Shown here piece after piece: positions 8,442 to 16,874 of a stretch of 64,000 nt of DNA. The notes below the pieces were generated by a model, which worked only from the letters and a program-made list of their open reading frames with translations, searched no databases and was not told where the DNA came from. The stretch spans positions 3,410,001 to 3,474,000 of the forward strand of contig NZ_JACCAA010000001.1 of NCBI RefSeq assembly GCF_013408415.1, written 5' to 3'. The position numbers were made by a program, and so were the translations under genes. This DNA is from Nocardioides daedukensis (GTDB taxonomy: Bacteria > Actinomycetota > Actinomycetes > Propionibacteriales > Nocardioidaceae). Numbering within the stretch: position 1 is the stretch's first letter; every line of letters begins with the position of its first letter.

Positions 8442-9062
8442 ATGGCCCGCTTCCTCGACGTCCACCCCGAGAACCCGCAGCAGCGGCTGATCGACCAGAT
8501 CGTCGAGCAGCTGCGCGACGATGCGCTGATCGCCTACCCCACCGACTCCGGCTATGCCCTGGGCGCCCAGCTCGGCAACCGCGACGGTCGCGACCGGATC
8601 CTGCGGATCCGCGAGCTCGACGACAAGCACCACTTCACCCTGATGTGCCGCGACTTCTCCCAGCTCGGTCACTTCGTGCACGTGAACAACACGGCGTTCC
8701 GGGCGATCAAGGCCGCGACCCCGGGGCCCTACACGTTCATCCTGCCGGCGACCAGTGAGGTGCCGCGGCGGTTGATGCACCCGAAGAAGAAGACCGTGGG
8801 TGTCCGGATCCCGACCTCACCGTTCGTGCACGCCCTGCTCGACACCCTCGGTGAGCCGATCCTGACCAGCACCCTGATCCTTCCCGGCGAGACCGAGCCA
8901 CGCACGATGGGCTGGGAGATCAAGGAAGAGCTCGACCACGTGGTCGACCTGGTCATCGAGGCCGGCGAGGTGCCGGCCGAGCCGACCACCGTGATCGACT
9001 GGTCCGAGGACGCCCCGGAGGTTGTCCGGATCGGCGCCGGAGACCCCTCCCGCTTCGAGTAG
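8442..9062 (+). CDS. Sua5/YciO/YrdC-family protein (YciO type)
   Basis: This 206-aa protein carries YrdC-fold motifs: IAYPTDSGYALGAQLGN, KHHFTLMCRDFSQL, PGPYTFILPAT, KTVGVRIPTSPF. Family members bind ATP and form threonylcarbamoyl-AMP for tRNA t6A37 (TsaC/Sua5). This sequence resembles the YciO branch, whose role is less clear, and lacks the extra Sua5 C-terminal domain. It is in an operon with ispH (2-bp gap). Confidence 0.85.
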   Translation: MARFLDVHPENPQQRLIDQIVEQLRDDALIAYPTDSGYALGAQLGNRDGRDRILRIRELDDKHHFTLMCRDFSQLGHFVHVNNTAFRAIKAATPGPYTFILPATSEVPRRLMHPKKKTVGVRIPTSPFVHALLDTLGEPILTSTLILPGETEPRTMGWEIKEELDHVVDLVIEAGEVPAEPTTVIDWSEDAPEVVRIGAGDPSRFE

Positions 9063-9092
9063 GTCCGTTCGGGGCGGTCGCGCTTGAACGGA
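9063..9092. terminator. weak hairpin between convergent genes
   Basis: CCGTTC and GAACGG flank about 15 nt and could pair; a second arm pair (GGCGGT/ACCGCC) competes. No U-tract follows. It could be a factor-independent or structural stop for both converging transcripts, but the evidence is weak. Confidence 0.2.
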
Positions 9093-9103
9093 ACCGCCAC
9101 CGT

Positions 9104-10342
9104 TCACCAGCCGGTGCCGACCAGCTTCCGCACCCGTATCCGCAGTGGCAGCAGGGCGCCGATGGCGCTGGCCAGGAAGCCGAGGGTGACCGTCCAGACG
9201 GCGAACCCGAGGTCCGCGCCCACCGCGTCGAGGTCGATCAGCATGCCGAAGTGGGCCACGAGGGCGAGGAAAGCCATGGTGGCAACGACGGGGCGGGCGA
9301 GGTTCGGGCGGATCCCGAACGGACGCACCCCCAGGATGACCAGCACCATCACCACGACGAGCAGGGCCAGCAGGACCCAGCCCAGCCAGCCGAAGTAGGC
9401 CTCGGAGTAGACGTGGCCGGTGAACCCCTCGTCGCGGGCCGCCTCACCGATGTCGTTGAAGCTGACGTCCTCTGCCCAGGGCAGGAACGCGAAGCCGGCG
9501 AAGCACAGCAGCGCCCCGACCGTGGTGAGCAGGGTTGCCCACACGGTGGTGGTGTGGCGCAGCGCCTGGCTGGCGAACTTCGGCGGTACGCCGCTCGGCA
9601 GCGGCTGGCCCAAACGCAGCAGCACCCTGCCCGCGAGGTCGTTGCCGGGCAGCAGGAAGGTGACCCGAGGACCGAGCAGGCCACCGAGGGCCAGCACGAA
9701 CGCGCCGGGGAGCCAGAGGAGGAGCCCGAGGTCTGCCACCACGCGGCTGACCACGGAGTCCGAGTCGTTGTCCGGGAGCGAGGGACTGGCGGTGACCTCA
9801 CCGGCCGGACCATCCGGAACTGCGGCACCGATGTCGTACATGCCGGCCAGGCAGACGAGCACGACCACTGCGGCGACCACGACTGCCAGCGCCCGCGCAG
9901 CGGCAGTCAGGGCCTTGCGGCGCAGCCCGATCGCGGAGATCAGGGCGAAGAGGCTGCTGACCGCTGTCAGGGCGATCAGCAGCCAACCGAAGACCAGTGA
10001 GGAGATCGTCCCGGGATCGGGTGCCCGCCGCGCCCCCTCGGTGGCGTCTCGGACGGTGGAGACCATCGAGAAGAGTCCGGCCTTGTCGGGCTCGGCCACG
10101 GGATTCTCGCTGGGCCACTCGATCAGCCCGGCGCTCACCCACGGCAGGAACAGGGCGATCACCATCAGGAGTGCGCCGACGCAGACGAGCACCAGCCCCA
10201 TCCCGGGCCGCTCCTGGCGCACCATGCCGGCGTCCTCGGGCGAGCAGTCCATCGTGTGCGGTTGAGCCGTGGCAGACCCGGGGCCCTGCGGCGCAGGGGG
10301 CCACGGTCCGCGTTCGGGCAGGGGTGGGCCAACTGAGGTCAT
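9104..10342 (-). CDS. eight-span membrane protein of unknown function
   Basis: This protein of about 412 aa has a Pro-rich cytoplasmic N-terminus (about 60 residues) and eight predicted membrane helices. It looks internally duplicated: each half starts with a helix ending in an LPW motif (ALFLPWVSAG and GFAFLPWAEDV) and contains four helices separated by a short central loop. No transporter or enzyme motif is recognised. Start 10342 (MTSVGPP) was preferred over codons at 10375, but neither has a clear ribosome site. It is divergent from the GT2 operon and could belong with it; that is a guess from position. Confidence 0.65.
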   Translation of the reverse strand: MTSVGPPLPERGPWPPAPQGPGSATAQPHTMDCSPEDAGMVRQERPGMGLVLVCVGALLMVIALFLPWVSAGLIEWPSENPVAEPDKAGLFSMVSTVRDATEGARRAPDPGTISSLVFGWLLIALTAVSSLFALISAIGLRRKALTAAARALAVVVAAVVVLVCLAGMYDIGAAVPDGPAGEVTASPSLPDNDSDSVVSRVVADLGLLLWLPGAFVLALGGLLGPRVTFLLPGNDLAGRVLLRLGQPLPSGVPPKFASQALRHTTTVWATLLTTVGALLCFAGFAFLPWAEDVSFNDIGEAARDEGFTGHVYSEAYFGWLGWVLLALLVVVMVLVILGVRPFGIRPNLARPVVATMAFLALVAHFGMLIDLDAVGADLGFAVWTVTLGFLASAIGALLPLRIRVRKLVGTGW

Positions 10343-10437
10343 GGACCCCGTCTGCCCGTCACCGGACCAGGGCAAACCCTGAGCAAATCTTGAGGAAGGC
10401 CTTGGCAGAAACCGCGGCAGAGTGAAGGTTCAACCAT

Positions 10438-10443
10438 CACGAT
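10438..10443 (+). promoter_or_regulatory. putative -10 element for the glycan operon (CACGAT)
   Basis: CACGAT lies 6 nt before GTG 10450. It agrees with the second A and last T of the TANNNT consensus only. Confidence 0.3.
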
Positions 10444-10449
10444 GGACCG

Positions 10450-11865
10450 GTGAGCACTCCACATCTCGACGACCGCCTGGAAGTAGCCCTCGGCGGCTAT
10501 GACGATGGCCTCGGCGTACAGCAGTCGACGGTCGGTTGTGTCGTCCCCTCGTACAACGAGGAGGCAACGATCGCCTCAGTCCTCGACTCGTTGCTGATGC
10601 AGACCCGGATGCCCGACGTGATCCACGTCGTGGTCAACAACACCACCGACGAGACGGTGGAGATCGCGGGCCACTACGCCGGAGTCCAGCGGCGGGTGAA
10701 GGGCGGTGTGGAGGCGACCACCGAGATCTTCATCCACGACATCGGGGAGAACCCCGACAAGAAGGTCGGTGCGCTCAACTACGGCTACTCCCTGGTGGAG
10801 GGCTGCGACTACCTGCTCGGCGTGGACGGTGACACGACCGCAGACCCGCACGCCATCGAACACCTCGTCGCGGAGATGGAGAGCGACGACCGGATCGGGG
10901 GCATCTCGGCGATCTACAGCATTGACGACTCCGACATCACGGGACTCATTCCCTCCTTCCTGATCGCCGGCCAGCGAGCACAGTTCGCGGCCTTCAACAT
11001 GCAGAACATGCTGCGTGGGCGGAACATGGCTGTCCTGGGTGGGCAGTTCTCGATCTTCTCCACCAAGGCGCTGCGCAGGGTCATGGTCGACACCAACCAG
11101 CGCCGCCCCTGGGTCAAGGACAGCGAGGTCGAGGACTCACTGCTCTCCCTGCAGATCAAGAGTGCCGGCTTCCTGACCAAGATCAGCGCCCAGGCCAGGG
11201 CCAACGTCGGCGGGATGACCACCCTGAAGTCGCTGGACGCGCAGCAGGTCAAGTGGAACTACGGCGCCATCGAGCTGATGTGGCCGGGGCAGCGCGGCGA
11301 CACGAAGGGGCAACCGTTCCATCCCAACCTGCGCCTGCGCTGGTTCGAGCACCTCTCGATGGTCACCAACATCTTCACCCGTGTCGGGTTCGTCCTGTTG
11401 CTCTGTGCCTCGCTGACCATCGACGCCTTCGTGTTCACCGCCTGGTGGCTGATCCCGCCGGTCGTCGCGACCTTCTTGAACGCTCGGGTCGCGCACTCGA
11501 TGCAGGACCGCAACCGCAAGGACTACCTCTTCGCCCTGACCCTGGTCGCGGCCGAGGTCTACATGCTGGTCCGGATGGGCCACTTCCTGCGCTCGTGGTT
11601 CAAGTTCTTCTCCAACCAGCAGAGCGACAACTGGGCAGCCCAGGCTCGCGCGGAGAGTGGCAAGGGTGGTCACGGCTATCTGATCCCCGCCGCCACCGTG
11701 CTGGTCCTGATGGGCGGGGCCTTCGCGGGCTGGAGCCAGCTGGCCATCAACACCCAGTCCGACGTCCTTGCTGTCGCCTGGCCGGTGCTCGGCATCGTGA
11801 CCATTGCCCAGACCGCTGCACTCATGATCAAGGCGCTCCGGCGCTACAAGGGATACAAGGTATGA
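10450..11865 (+). CDS. processive family 2 glycosyltransferase, membrane-bound
   Basis: This 471-aa protein has a GT-A domain with VVPSYNEE (residues 31-38), a nucleotide-sugar DGD (126-128), a catalytic-base region EVED (227-230) and QQVKW (265-269), the equivalent of QxxRW in processive synthases. About four C-terminal membrane helices follow (roughly 310-350 and 405-460). This is the architecture of cellulose, PNAG and hyaluronan synthases. The GTG start has a possible leaderless -10. The stop overlaps the next ATG by 4 bp. The neighbouring GH6 suggests a beta-glucan-like product, but the sugar cannot be read from the sequence. Confidence 0.85.
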   Translation: MSTPHLDDRLEVALGGYDDGLGVQQSTVGCVVPSYNEEATIASVLDSLLMQTRMPDVIHVVVNNTTDETVEIAGHYAGVQRRVKGGVEATTEIFIHDIGENPDKKVGALNYGYSLVEGCDYLLGVDGDTTADPHAIEHLVAEMESDDRIGGISAIYSIDDSDITGLIPSFLIAGQRAQFAAFNMQNMLRGRNMAVLGGQFSIFSTKALRRVMVDTNQRRPWVKDSEVEDSLLSLQIKSAGFLTKISAQARANVGGMTTLKSLDAQQVKWNYGAIELMWPGQRGDTKGQPFHPNLRLRWFEHLSMVTNIFTRVGFVLLLCASLTIDAFVFTAWWLIPPVVATFLNARVAHSMQDRNRKDYLFALTLVAAEVYMLVRMGHFLRSWFKFFSNQQSDNWAAQARAESGKGGHGYLIPAATVLVLMGGAFAGWSQLAINTQSDVLAVAWPVLGIVTIAQTAALMIKALRRYKGYKV

Positions 11866-12581
11866 ACGCCACACTCACCACCACCCTCAGGGGTCTCGTC
11901 GCAGCGCTCACCTGCCTGCTCGTCCTCGGTGCCTGTTCGCCGCTGGACCAGTTCGGCAAGGGCGAGGCGACCAAGGCCACCACCGAAGAGACCGCGGCGC
12001 CGGAGCAGGAGAAGTTCGTCTCGCAGTTCACCCGCGACGGCACCTACCAGTCCCACGTCGATGTCGACGGCGTCGATTTCGTCTACACGATCTGGCCGAC
12101 CAAGTCGACGCCCCGGACCAACGAGTGGTACCCGCGCGGCAGCAAGTTCTTCTCCTTCACCTTCACCGCATACGACCTGCACCGGGAGCTGCGCGACAAG
12201 TTCAAGACCAAGCGCAAGGTCTACCTGGGCAACATCCGGGTGACCAGCACGACGGCCACGACCTCCGGTGCGGTCGAGACGCCGTACCTGCTGGACGAGG
12301 AGGCCTCTCGGATAACCTTCGATCCCGAGCCGGTCAAGTCCCGGATGGGCATGCTGGTCACGGCGCCCAAGGGAGCATTCGAGCTCCGAAACCAGCAGAT
12401 CGGCGAGCTGGCCAAGGACACCATCGGGCTCACCCTCGTGTTCGAGGCATCGGTCCGGATCCAGCGCTCCGCCGGTTCCAAGCGCTACGACACCGAGGTC
12501 ATCCGGCAGGAGGTCCCGATCGCGATCTTCGCCTCGGACACTCCGACAGTGGCGAGCGAGATCCCGATCAATGCGAACTGA
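11862..12581 (+). CDS. lipoprotein of the glycan operon, unknown function
   Basis: This 239-aa protein has a hydrophobic leader with lipobox LGAC (Cys about 26), then a Thr/Glu-rich linker and a soluble domain of about 190 residues with many beta-prone segments (YQSHVDVDGVDFVYTIWPT, GSKFFSFTFTAYD). It should be anchored on the outer face of the membrane. Its ATG overlaps the GT2 stop (ATGA) and its end overlaps the GH6 start by 11 bp, so all three proteins are made together. By position it may be an accessory or export factor for the glycan; no family is recognised. Confidence 0.8.
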   Translation: MNATLTTTLRGLVAALTCLLVLGACSPLDQFGKGEATKATTEETAAPEQEKFVSQFTRDGTYQSHVDVDGVDFVYTIWPTKSTPRTNEWYPRGSKFFSFTFTAYDLHRELRDKFKTKRKVYLGNIRVTSTTATTSGAVETPYLLDEEASRITFDPEPVKSRMGMLVTAPKGAFELRNQQIGELAKDTIGLTLVFEASVRIQRSAGSKRYDTEVIRQEVPIAIFASDTPTVASEIPINAN

Positions 12582-13554
12582 CTGGCGCAGGCGTCGCCCC
12601 GGGCTCCTCCTGGTGGTGACGTCCTTCCTGGCCCTCGCGCTGATCGTGGGCACCGTCCTCTTCCTGCACGCCCGGTCGCAGGCCCCGGGCCAGGCCGACA
12701 ACCCCTTCGCGCTGCGGTCGGTCTATGTCGACCCGGCCGCCAAGGTGTCAGTCGCCGCGCAGGGTGCCGCGGGCAACGAGGGGGAACTGCTGCGCAGGCT
12801 GGCAGCGGTGCCCACCGGCATCTGGTTGACCCCTGAGGAGCAGCCCGCCGGACAGGTCGGGAGCCGCGTGAAGGGGGTTGCGGAGGCCGCGCACGAGCGC
12901 AAGGAGGTCGCCGTGTTCGTGGTCTACGGGATCACCCAGCGCGACTGCACCGCGGGGGAGTCCTCGGGTGGGTTGCCCGCAGGGGAGTACGCCGAGTGGG
13001 TGCGGGAGATCGCTTCTGCGGCAGGACCCTGGACGGTGGCCATCCTCGAGCCGGACGCGCTGGCCTCGGCGCAGGAGTGCGATCTCGTCGAGCAACGTGT
13101 GCAGGCGCTCTCGGAGGCGGTCGAGGAACTGAGGGAGGCCGACGTCACGACGTACATCGATGCCGGGCACTCGAACTGGACGGAGCCGGTCGAGATGGCC
13201 GACCTTCTGGATCGTGTCGGCGTGGAGAGCGTGCGCGGCTTCGCCACGAACACGTCCGCGTTCGGCACCAACGCCGAAGAGGTGGCTTATGCGCGGCAGG
13301 TGGCCAGCCATCTCGATGGTGCGCACTTCGTCGTCGACAGCTCCCGCAACGGAGCCGGTGGCAACGGGGAGTGGTGCAATCCCCAGGGTCGGGCCGTGGG
13401 CACGAAGCCCGGCTACGTGGACGACGGTGGCCTGGATGCCTACCTGTGGATCAAGCCACCGGGCGAGAGCGACGGCGAGTGCAACGGGGGCCCTGCCGCC
13501 GGGGCCTGGTCGACCGATCTGGCCTTGGACCTGGTCCGGAATGCGGAGTGGTGA
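12571..13554 (+). CDS. membrane-anchored glycoside hydrolase family 6
   Basis: This 327-aa protein has an N-terminal anchor helix (about 12-33) and a GH6 catalytic domain. The motifs are in order: VYGITQRDC (Asp125), LEPDALA (Asp162, the usual proton donor), TYIDAGHSNW, VVDSSRNGAG, EWCNPQGRAVG and YLWIKPPGESDG. GH6 enzymes cut beta-1,4-glucan by inversion. In Streptomyces a GH6 protein (CslZ) sits with the cellulose-synthase-like CslA, so this one may trim or release the glucan made by the adjacent GT2. It could be secreted if the anchor is cleaved. Confidence 0.88.
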   Translation: MRTDWRRRRPGLLLVVTSFLALALIVGTVLFLHARSQAPGQADNPFALRSVYVDPAAKVSVAAQGAAGNEGELLRRLAAVPTGIWLTPEEQPAGQVGSRVKGVAEAAHERKEVAVFVVYGITQRDCTAGESSGGLPAGEYAEWVREIASAAGPWTVAILEPDALASAQECDLVEQRVQALSEAVEELREADVTTYIDAGHSNWTEPVEMADLLDRVGVESVRGFATNTSAFGTNAEEVAYARQVASHLDGAHFVVDSSRNGAGGNGEWCNPQGRAVGTKPGYVDDGGLDAYLWIKPPGESDGECNGGPAAGAWSTDLALDLVRNAEW

Positions 13555-13605
13555 GATGACTGAAACGATTGCTGCAAGACGCCTCGGGCCACGGGACGTT
13601 CGCGT

Positions 13606-13611
13606 TAGGCT
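13606..13611 (+). promoter_or_regulatory. putative -10 element for the response regulator (TAGGCT)
   Basis: TAGGCT lies 6 nt before ATG 13618. The regulator may thus be expressed separately from the GT2-GH6 operon. Confidence 0.45.
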
Positions 13612-13617
13612 CCAGCC

Positions 13618-14535
13618 ATGACAGCCACGCCCGCCACGCGCATGGCCGTCATCATCGAGGACGACGCGGACATCCGGAGCCTCCTGGACATGGTCCTCAC
13701 CCAGTCCGGCTTCACCACCGTGATGGCCAGCAACGGCGCCGACGGGGTCGAGCTGGTCCGCAAGCACAAGCCGTTGTTGACGACGCTGGACGTGAACATG
13801 CCGGGCGTCGACGGGTTCGCCGCCGCCCGGTTGATCCGTGAGTTCAGCACCGGCTACCTGATCATGCTCTCCGGGCTCGGGGACGAGATCGACGTCGTGG
13901 CCGGGTTGAACGCGGGTGCCGACGACTACATCGTCAAGCCCTTCCGGCCGCGAGAGCTGCGCGCGCGGATCGAGACGCTGCTTCGTCGCCCCCGGGTGAT
14001 CGAGGACCACGTCGCCGCCATGGGTGCCGCCTCCGCGGCGAACCCCCCGCTGCCTCCGACCACTCCGCCGGCCCCGCACGCGCCTGACCAAACCCTTGGG
14101 CAGCCTCCTGTCGAACCGACCCCGACCCCGGCTTCCACGCCCTCGCCCGCTACGCCTACGCGCGCGTCGGTCGCACCGGTCGCACCGGAAACGTCGGCGG
14201 GTGGCTCGCTGCACCTGAACGGCCTCGAGCTGAACCCCGAGAGCAGGACAGTGCTTGTCGACGGTCGCAACGTCGAGCTGACCCGGAGCGAGTTCGATCT
14301 GCTCGAGTCTCTCTTCCGCTCGGGTCGCAGGGTCCGGAGCAAGGCCGACCTGGTCCTCGTGCTGCGCGGCGAGTCGCACGTGACCTCGCACTACATCAAT
14401 GACGCCGACAAGCGCGGCGTCGAGGTGCACATGGCCAACCTGCGCCGCAAGCTCGGCGAGAGCGCCACTTCTCCCCGATGGCTCGAGACGGTGCGTGGCG
14501 TCGGCTACCGCACCACCGCCGGAACCAACGACTGA
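13618..14535 (+). CDS. orphan OmpR/PhoB-type response regulator with long Pro-rich linker
   Basis: This 305-aa protein has a receiver domain (residues 8-120: acidic pocket EDD, phospho-Asp about 58 in LDVNMPG, Lys107 in VKPF) and a C-terminal winged-helix DNA-binding domain (about 200-300, ending RKLGESATSPRWLETVRGVGYR). They are joined by about 70 residues of Pro, Ala and Thr. The wHTH holds an unusual insert (HVTSHYINDADKRGVEVHM) before the recognition helix. No histidine kinase lies in the window. By location it may control the glycan operon or the secreted protein 15 bp downstream. Confidence 0.88.
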   Translation: MTATPATRMAVIIEDDADIRSLLDMVLTQSGFTTVMASNGADGVELVRKHKPLLTTLDVNMPGVDGFAAARLIREFSTGYLIMLSGLGDEIDVVAGLNAGADDYIVKPFRPRELRARIETLLRRPRVIEDHVAAMGAASAANPPLPPTTPPAPHAPDQTLGQPPVEPTPTPASTPSPATPTRASVAPVAPETSAGGSLHLNGLELNPESRTVLVDGRNVELTRSEFDLLESLFRSGRRVRSKADLVLVLRGESHVTSHYINDADKRGVEVHMANLRRKLGESATSPRWLETVRGVGYRTTAGTND

Positions 14536-14550
14536 CACCCAGGAATCCTC

Positions 14551-15939
14551 ATGACCCGCTCCTCGCGGATGGCCCGGCTCGGTGCCGTCCTCACACTTGC
14601 CCTGCTGCTCCCGCTGTTGGTCGTCATCGGGTCGGCGGGGAGCTCGTCCGCCGCAGACTCCGGACGCGTCCGCGGTCAGATCACCGACACCGCAGGCCGG
14701 GGTCTCTCCCGGATGCAGGTGATCTGGTTCAACTCGTCGGGGAAGTACCTCGGCAAGCGGAACGCCGACGCCAACGGCGTCTTCGCCGTCTCGCCGCTCG
14801 CTCCGGGTCGCTACAGCTTCCAGTTCGTCGACCGCCGGCCGCAGTACGACAAGACCAGGCGTCCGCAGAAGGACGTCACCGTCTCGGTCAAGGCCAATCG
14901 CACCACCCAGGTCCGGGGGAGGCTGCCCAGGGGCGCCATGGTGTACGGCGTGGCCACGGCCGGTGGGAAGCGTGCGGCGTCCGCGCGGATCGTGGCCGCC
15001 AACCAGTACGGCACCTCCTTCGAGGTGAAGGCGAACAACCGGGGTGAGTTCGCCATCGGTGGTCTGCCCCCGGCGAACTACTCCCTGTTCGTGTGGGATG
15101 CGAAGAAGCAGTGGGCCGGCAAGAGCACCTACGTGAAGTGGGTGAAGTCCAACACCTCGCGCAAGGCCAACGTGAAGCTGACCAGGAAGGCTGGCGGGCT
15201 CTCTGTCGACCTCTACCCGATGAGCAGTTTCCGCGGGAAGAGGCTCTGGGTCACCGCGACGAACCGAAGCACCGGGCAGTGGTACACCGCCGCGGCGAGC
15301 AGCGGGGTCGTCAGCTTCGCCGGCCTGATGCCGGGGTCCTACAAGTTGACCGTGCCCGGGGCGGGCGACCGGATCGGTCGCACGGGGCTCGTCGGCACGG
15401 TCCGCTCCGGACGGGTCACCTTCTCGAGCATGAGCCTGACCAAGCGCGGCGCCTGGATCACAGGCACCGTGGTGGACTCGGTCGAGGGCCACGGCGTCAA
15501 GGGCGCCACGGTGACCGTGCGCGACGCGCGTGGGACCGTCCTCGGGTCCGCACGGACCAACTCCAAGGGCGCCTACAAGGTGGGTGGCTCGTGGACCAGC
15601 CAGAAGTCGTTGACCGTGACGGTCACGGCCGCACACGGCTGGCTCGATTGCCCTGACCCCGATCGAGGGGCCGTCCGCTACGGATCGTCGTCCCGCACGG
15701 GGATCTCCGTAGTGACCGGCAGGGGGACGAGCGTGGCGACGATCTCCATGCGCCGGGGGAGCGTGTCGGCGACCAAGTTGTGTGTCGAGCCCAAGCCCAC
15801 ACCTGTCCCGACCCCGAAACCAACTGAGCCGTCGGTTCCCGCACCGGGCCCGGCCCCGACTGCAGCTCCGACCCCGACCGGGACGCCCACACCTACGCCG
15901 ACCGCGCCCGCGTCCCCGGTTGCGGTACCGGCCGGCTAG
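14551..15939 (+). CDS. secreted protein with carboxypeptidase-regulatory-like repeats and Pro/Thr-rich tail
   Basis: This 462-aa protein has a signal peptide (cleavage near residue 36 after SSAA), then three to four beta-sandwich repeats of the CarboxypepD_reg/CNA-B type (GQITDTAGRGLSRMQV, GVFAVSPLAPGRYSF, EFAIGGLPPANYSLF, GTVVDSVEGHGVKGATV). A C-terminal stretch of about 50 residues is rich in PTP repeats. No LPXTG sorting signal is seen, so the tail is probably a wall-spanning stalk or glycosylation region. A ribosome site (AGGAATCCTC) precedes the ATG. It may be a surface partner of the glycan; that is inference from context. Confidence 0.8.
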   Translation: MTRSSRMARLGAVLTLALLLPLLVVIGSAGSSSAADSGRVRGQITDTAGRGLSRMQVIWFNSSGKYLGKRNADANGVFAVSPLAPGRYSFQFVDRRPQYDKTRRPQKDVTVSVKANRTTQVRGRLPRGAMVYGVATAGGKRAASARIVAANQYGTSFEVKANNRGEFAIGGLPPANYSLFVWDAKKQWAGKSTYVKWVKSNTSRKANVKLTRKAGGLSVDLYPMSSFRGKRLWVTATNRSTGQWYTAAASSGVVSFAGLMPGSYKLTVPGAGDRIGRTGLVGTVRSGRVTFSSMSLTKRGAWITGTVVDSVEGHGVKGATVTVRDARGTVLGSARTNSKGAYKVGGSWTSQKSLTVTVTAAHGWLDCPDPDRGAVRYGSSSRTGISVVTGRGTSVATISMRRGSVSATKLCVEPKPTPVPTPKPTEPSVPAPGPAPTAAPTPTGTPTPTPTAPASPVAVPAG

Positions 15940-16385
15940 AGGTTCGGAACCGGGCGTCGGCCACGCGGCGTACGTCGGGCGTCGCGACGCTTGCGATAGA
16001 CCTGCTGGCGCATCGCGAGTGCGCCCAAGCACAGTGCGTAGCCGCTGATCAGCGCACCGGAGTGGTTGGCGAGCCCGGTGATCACGGCCTGGATCGTGCC
16101 GTCGACCTCGTCGGCGATGGTCGCGGAGGAAGCCAGGGCCAGCAACCAGAAGACGCTGAGCATCAGCAGGGGTGGCAGCACGCCGATCAGGAAGAAGTCG
16201 CTCGGGCGCACGCGCAGCGCCATGGCGCAGCAGGTGAGGACGAAGACCAGGTCGAAGAACCAGCCGAGACGTCCGTGGGCGACGAGCTCGACCACGACTG
16301 CGGAGAGCGCGATCGCCACCCCCATGGCGGCGACTGGCCGCCCGGGTTCGGTGCCCTCTTCCCAGAGGGTGCGTGCTCGAGCCAC
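15936..16385 (-). CDS. small four-helix membrane protein (DUF6542-like)
   Basis: This protein of about 149 aa has four hydrophobic segments and an Arg-rich C-terminal tail. Size, topology and position near ispH/ychF resemble the actinobacterial DUF6542 family, of unknown function. An ATG at 16394 overlaps a strong TAAAAT -10 element, so a leaderless start at GTG 16385 is preferred. Its 3' end overlaps the convergent secreted-protein gene by 4 bp. Confidence 0.65.
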   Translation of the reverse strand: MARARTLWEEGTEPGRPVAAMGVAIALSAVVVELVAHGRLGWFFDLVFVLTCCAMALRVRPSDFFLIGVLPPLLMLSVFWLLALASSATIADEVDGTIQAVITGLANHSGALISGYALCLGALAMRQQVYRKRRDARRTPRGRRPVPNL

Positions 16386-16392
16386 GACTGCC

Positions 16393-16398
16393 ATTTTA
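16393..16398 (-). promoter_or_regulatory. putative -10 element (TAAAAT)
   Basis: Reverse-strand TAAAAT, close to the sigma-A consensus, lies 7 nt before GTG 16385 and overlaps the upstream candidate ATG. Confidence 0.45.
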
Positions 16399-16445
16399 GG
16401 CCGGTGGCGACCGGCAGGTCCTGCGGCGCGCCGCGGCAGGGACCT

Positions 16446-16862
16446 TCAGCCGCGCAGTGCAGCCGCTGCGGCGGCCACGGACTCGGGGTCGCCCGCCTCG
16501 GGGATCCAGGGCAGCTTGAGCCGGTCGCGTTCGGGGTCGTCGCGATAGCGGGGCACCACGTGGATGTGGAAGTGGAAGACGGTCTGCCACGCGTCGACAC
16601 CACAGCAGTTGAGCAGGTTGACGCCGTCGGCACCGAGCCGCTCCACGGCCCGCGTTGCCACCATCTGCGCGGCCGAGGTGCAGGCGGCCAGGTCGTCCGG
16701 ACCGACCTCGAGCAGGTCGCGGGAGTGGGTCTTCGGGATCACCAGCGCGTGGCCGTGACTGGCCGGATTGATGTCCATGAACGCGATCGTGCGCTCGTCC
16801 TCGTGGACGACACTCGAGGGGAGCTCGCCAGCAATGATCCGGCAGAAGACGCAGTCCGACAT
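16446..16862 (-). CDS. HIT-family nucleotide-binding protein
   Basis: This 138-aa protein has the N-terminal CVFCRIIAGELPS segment of HINT-type proteins, FMDINPASHGHALVIPK, and the HIT motif HFHIHVVPRY, whose central histidine is the catalytic nucleophile. HIT proteins hydrolyse AMP-linked or dinucleoside phosphates; the physiological substrate is not evident. The start at 16862 is supported by a -10-like TAGCCT whose TAG is also the stop codon of rmuC. Confidence 0.93.
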   Translation of the reverse strand: MSDCVFCRIIAGELPSSVVHEDERTIAFMDINPASHGHALVIPKTHSRDLLEVGPDDLAACTSAAQMVATRAVERLGADGVNLLNCCGVDAWQTVFHFHIHVVPRYRDDPERDRLKLPWIPEAGDPESVAAAAAALRG

Positions 16863-16868
16863 GACTGC

Positions 16869-16874
16869 AGGCTA
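16869..16874 (-). promoter_or_regulatory. putative -10 element for the HIT gene, embedded in the rmuC stop
   Basis: Reverse-strand TAGCCT is 6 nt before ATG 16862. Its TAG (16872-16874) is the stop codon of the upstream rmuC gene. Confidence 0.45.

Noticed and set aside
12748..16032. 1094-aa reverse-strand frame
   Set aside because: It runs antisense across GH6, the response regulator and the secreted protein, all with clear motifs. The translation is Arg/Gly/His-rich noise, a common high-GC artefact.
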